Source: Candidatus Gastranaerophilales bacterium (GTDB lineage: Bacteria; Cyanobacteriota; Vampirovibrionia; Gastranaerophilales; Gastranaerophilaceae). From it: a stretch of 12,639 bases of DNA. The stretch covers positions 1-12,639 of the forward strand of contig CAAGQE010000110.1 of NCBI GenBank assembly GCA_900772035.1, written 5' to 3'. A model generated the notes under the pieces. It was not told the DNA's origin. It made no database searches and saw only the letters and a list, made by a program, of their open reading frames with translations. This document shows, piece after piece, positions 11,544 through 12,639 of this stretch (positions are counted from its first letter, which is position 1; every line of letters begins with the position of its first letter). The translations under genes were made by a program, and so were the position numbers.

Positions 11544-12639
11544 TTACTCAGCCTTTGCTTCTTCTGTTTTTTCGGCTTGTTTTTTAGCATCCATTTGCTT
11601 TTTACGTTTCCTTCTTCTCATTAAGTCCGTAAACGCTTCCAATCTTGTGATATATCCTGCCTTACCTGTTTGTTCGTCCATAATCAATGTCAAAATCGGG
11701 ATTTCGCAGTTTTCTCTCATTGTCGGGAAAATATTTTGTGAAACGATTTCGGGCATGCAGGTAAACGGGCTGACGTGGATAATTCCGTCGATTCCTCTTT
11801 GGTCTGCGTAAGCAACGTCGCTGATTGATTCCAAAGAGTCACCCCCGATATCTCTCATAAGATACGGTTTTGCAAGTCTAAATGCTCTTTCCAAGTGAGT
11901 TTCGCCTTTTTTGAACCATTTCGGAATGATTGCATCTTTCAAGAAACTTGAAACAGTAAGGCTTGTTCTTGTTTGAACCCCCATTCTGCCAAGTTCGCGG
12001 TTAATATTTTGGTTTGAGAAAGGATCAAGAACGATATAAATTTCGCCCGTGATATCAACGTAGAGAACATCTCTCTTTTCGTCGATTTCGGTTTCTTTAA
12101 TCATTCTGATTGTTTCTTTTTCGGCTGCTTTAAGTTCCTTAATCGAACGAGATTTGTCGATAAGTTCCAAACCTTTGTTGAAGGCTTTTTCCGCCGTGCC
12201 GAAATGAACCTCTCTTGCTCTGTAATAAGAAAGCACAGTTGCAATTCTGTCCAAAGCGAAGATGTATTTTATAACCGTGTATATTGCAGATACAATATCG
12301 AAAATGCTTGCTTTCGGATTTGCTTTTTTGAGGTAGTCATACATACCCTTAAATCCGTCATACAAGGACATTTCGATATATCTGTTTTCGTAGCCTAAGT
12401 CTTTTAAAACATTCTCGATACATTGACCGTATTCGCCCAAACGGCAAATTCCGGGAGATGTAATCATTGAAACATAGTCAGCACCGCCTTCTAAAGCTTC
12501 AATGAAGTTTCCGAGAATAAGTTTGTAGGGCAAACAAATTGCCTCAGGAGCATATTTTGCACCCAAGGACAATGTTCGTTTGTTTGAATATGGCGGAACA
12601 AAAGCCTCAACTCCCAGTTTTCTGAGAGCCGCTCTCCAA
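11544..12639 (-). CDS. DUF2229/COG3581-type protein (acyl-CoA dehydratase activase-associated), 5' part beyond window
   Basis: The reading frame is open to the right edge, so the N-terminus is missing; 364 residues are visible. It resembles the non-ATPase part of 2-hydroxyacyl-CoA dehydratase/benzoyl-CoA reductase activase proteins. Visible conserved pieces are VPPYSNKRTLSLGAKYAPE followed by AICLPYK (Cys 35 of the visible part), GGADYV, SPGICRLGEYGQC (Cys 65), HVSPFTCMPEI (Cys 294), and the closing GYITRLEAFTDLM. The conserved Cys residues probably bind an iron-sulfur cluster or form the BadF-partner fold. The tail after 338 is Lys/Glu/Ala-rich and probably disordered. In many species this part is fused to the ATPase activase or lies next to it; whether that holds here is outside the window. 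The exact reaction is unknown. Confidence 0.85.
   Translation of the reverse strand, partial: WRAALRKLGVEAFVPPYSNKRTLSLGAKYAPEAICLPYKLILGNFIEALEGGADYVSMITSPGICRLGEYGQCIENVLKDLGYENRYIEMSLYDGFKGMYDYLKKANPKASIFDIVSAIYTVIKYIFALDRIATVLSYYRAREVHFGTAEKAFNKGLELIDKSRSIKELKAAEKETIRMIKETEIDEKRDVLYVDITGEIYIVLDPFSNQNINRELGRMGVQTRTSLTVSSFLKDAIIPKWFKKGETHLERAFRLAKPYLMRDIGGDSLESISDVAYADQRGIDGIIHVSPFTCMPEIVSQNIFPTMRENCEIPILTLIMDEQTGKAGYITRLEAFTDLMRRRKRKKQMDAKKQAEKTEEAKAE

Noticed and set aside
12573..12639. TTG at 12570-12572 as the true start of the DUF2229-type gene
   Set aside because: The frame stays open to the window edge and the upstream residues (VEAFVPPYSNKRT) are part of the conserved domain, so the gene is truncated by the window.

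Overview
The window reads as ordinary chromosome of an AT-rich, outer-membrane-bearing (diderm), probably anaerobic bacterium. Anaerobic metabolism is suggested by a four-subunit 2-oxoacid:ferredoxin oxidoreductase and by a protein of the acyl-CoA dehydratase activase-associated family. The outer membrane is indicated by a TolC-type protein. A group 3 (SigF/SigB-like) sigma factor joined to a prepilin peptidase would suit a non-photosynthetic relative of cyanobacteria (Melainabacteria/Gastranaerophilales), but that placement is a guess from gene content. No RNA operon or phage is present.

Layout. Positions 1-2884 (minus strand) hold one tight operon, vorD-vorB-vorA-vorC-fabH, driven by a near-consensus promoter at 2922-2950; fabH runs off the left edge. 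Positions 3019-3825 hold a cluster of nine or more short hairpin repeats around a small AT-rich GIY-YIG nuclease gene (minus strand). Positions 3947-6370 (minus) encode a secreted 807-residue protein that joins an ABC-type periplasmic substrate-binding domain to a TolC-like outer-membrane channel. A 590-base gap follows, carrying palindromes and a probable long structured 5' leader (about 6666-6960) in front of a 91-residue protein of unknown function (plus strand). Positions 7300-8959 (minus) hold murA and an overlapping small gene with a duplicated WYDxDP motif. Positions 9221-11448 (plus) hold cdd, the sigma factor and the prepilin peptidase. Positions 11544-12639 (minus) hold the C-terminal part of a DUF2229-type protein, which runs off the right edge.

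How the genes work together. The oxidoreductase makes short acyl-CoAs from 2-oxoacids and FabH uses such acyl-CoAs to start fatty acid synthesis, so the first operon may link branched-chain amino acid breakdown to membrane lipids. The sigma factor and prepilin peptidase overlap by four bases and probably belong to a type IV pilus or competence regulon. The most unusual items are the nuclease-plus-repeat cluster, the substrate-binding/TolC fusion, and the structured leader at 6750-6925. In the repeat cluster the arms show compensatory base changes, the centres are exchanged, and the nuclease gene sits in the spacer of an inverted repeat pair whose neighbours have only 12 or 36 bases in that place.
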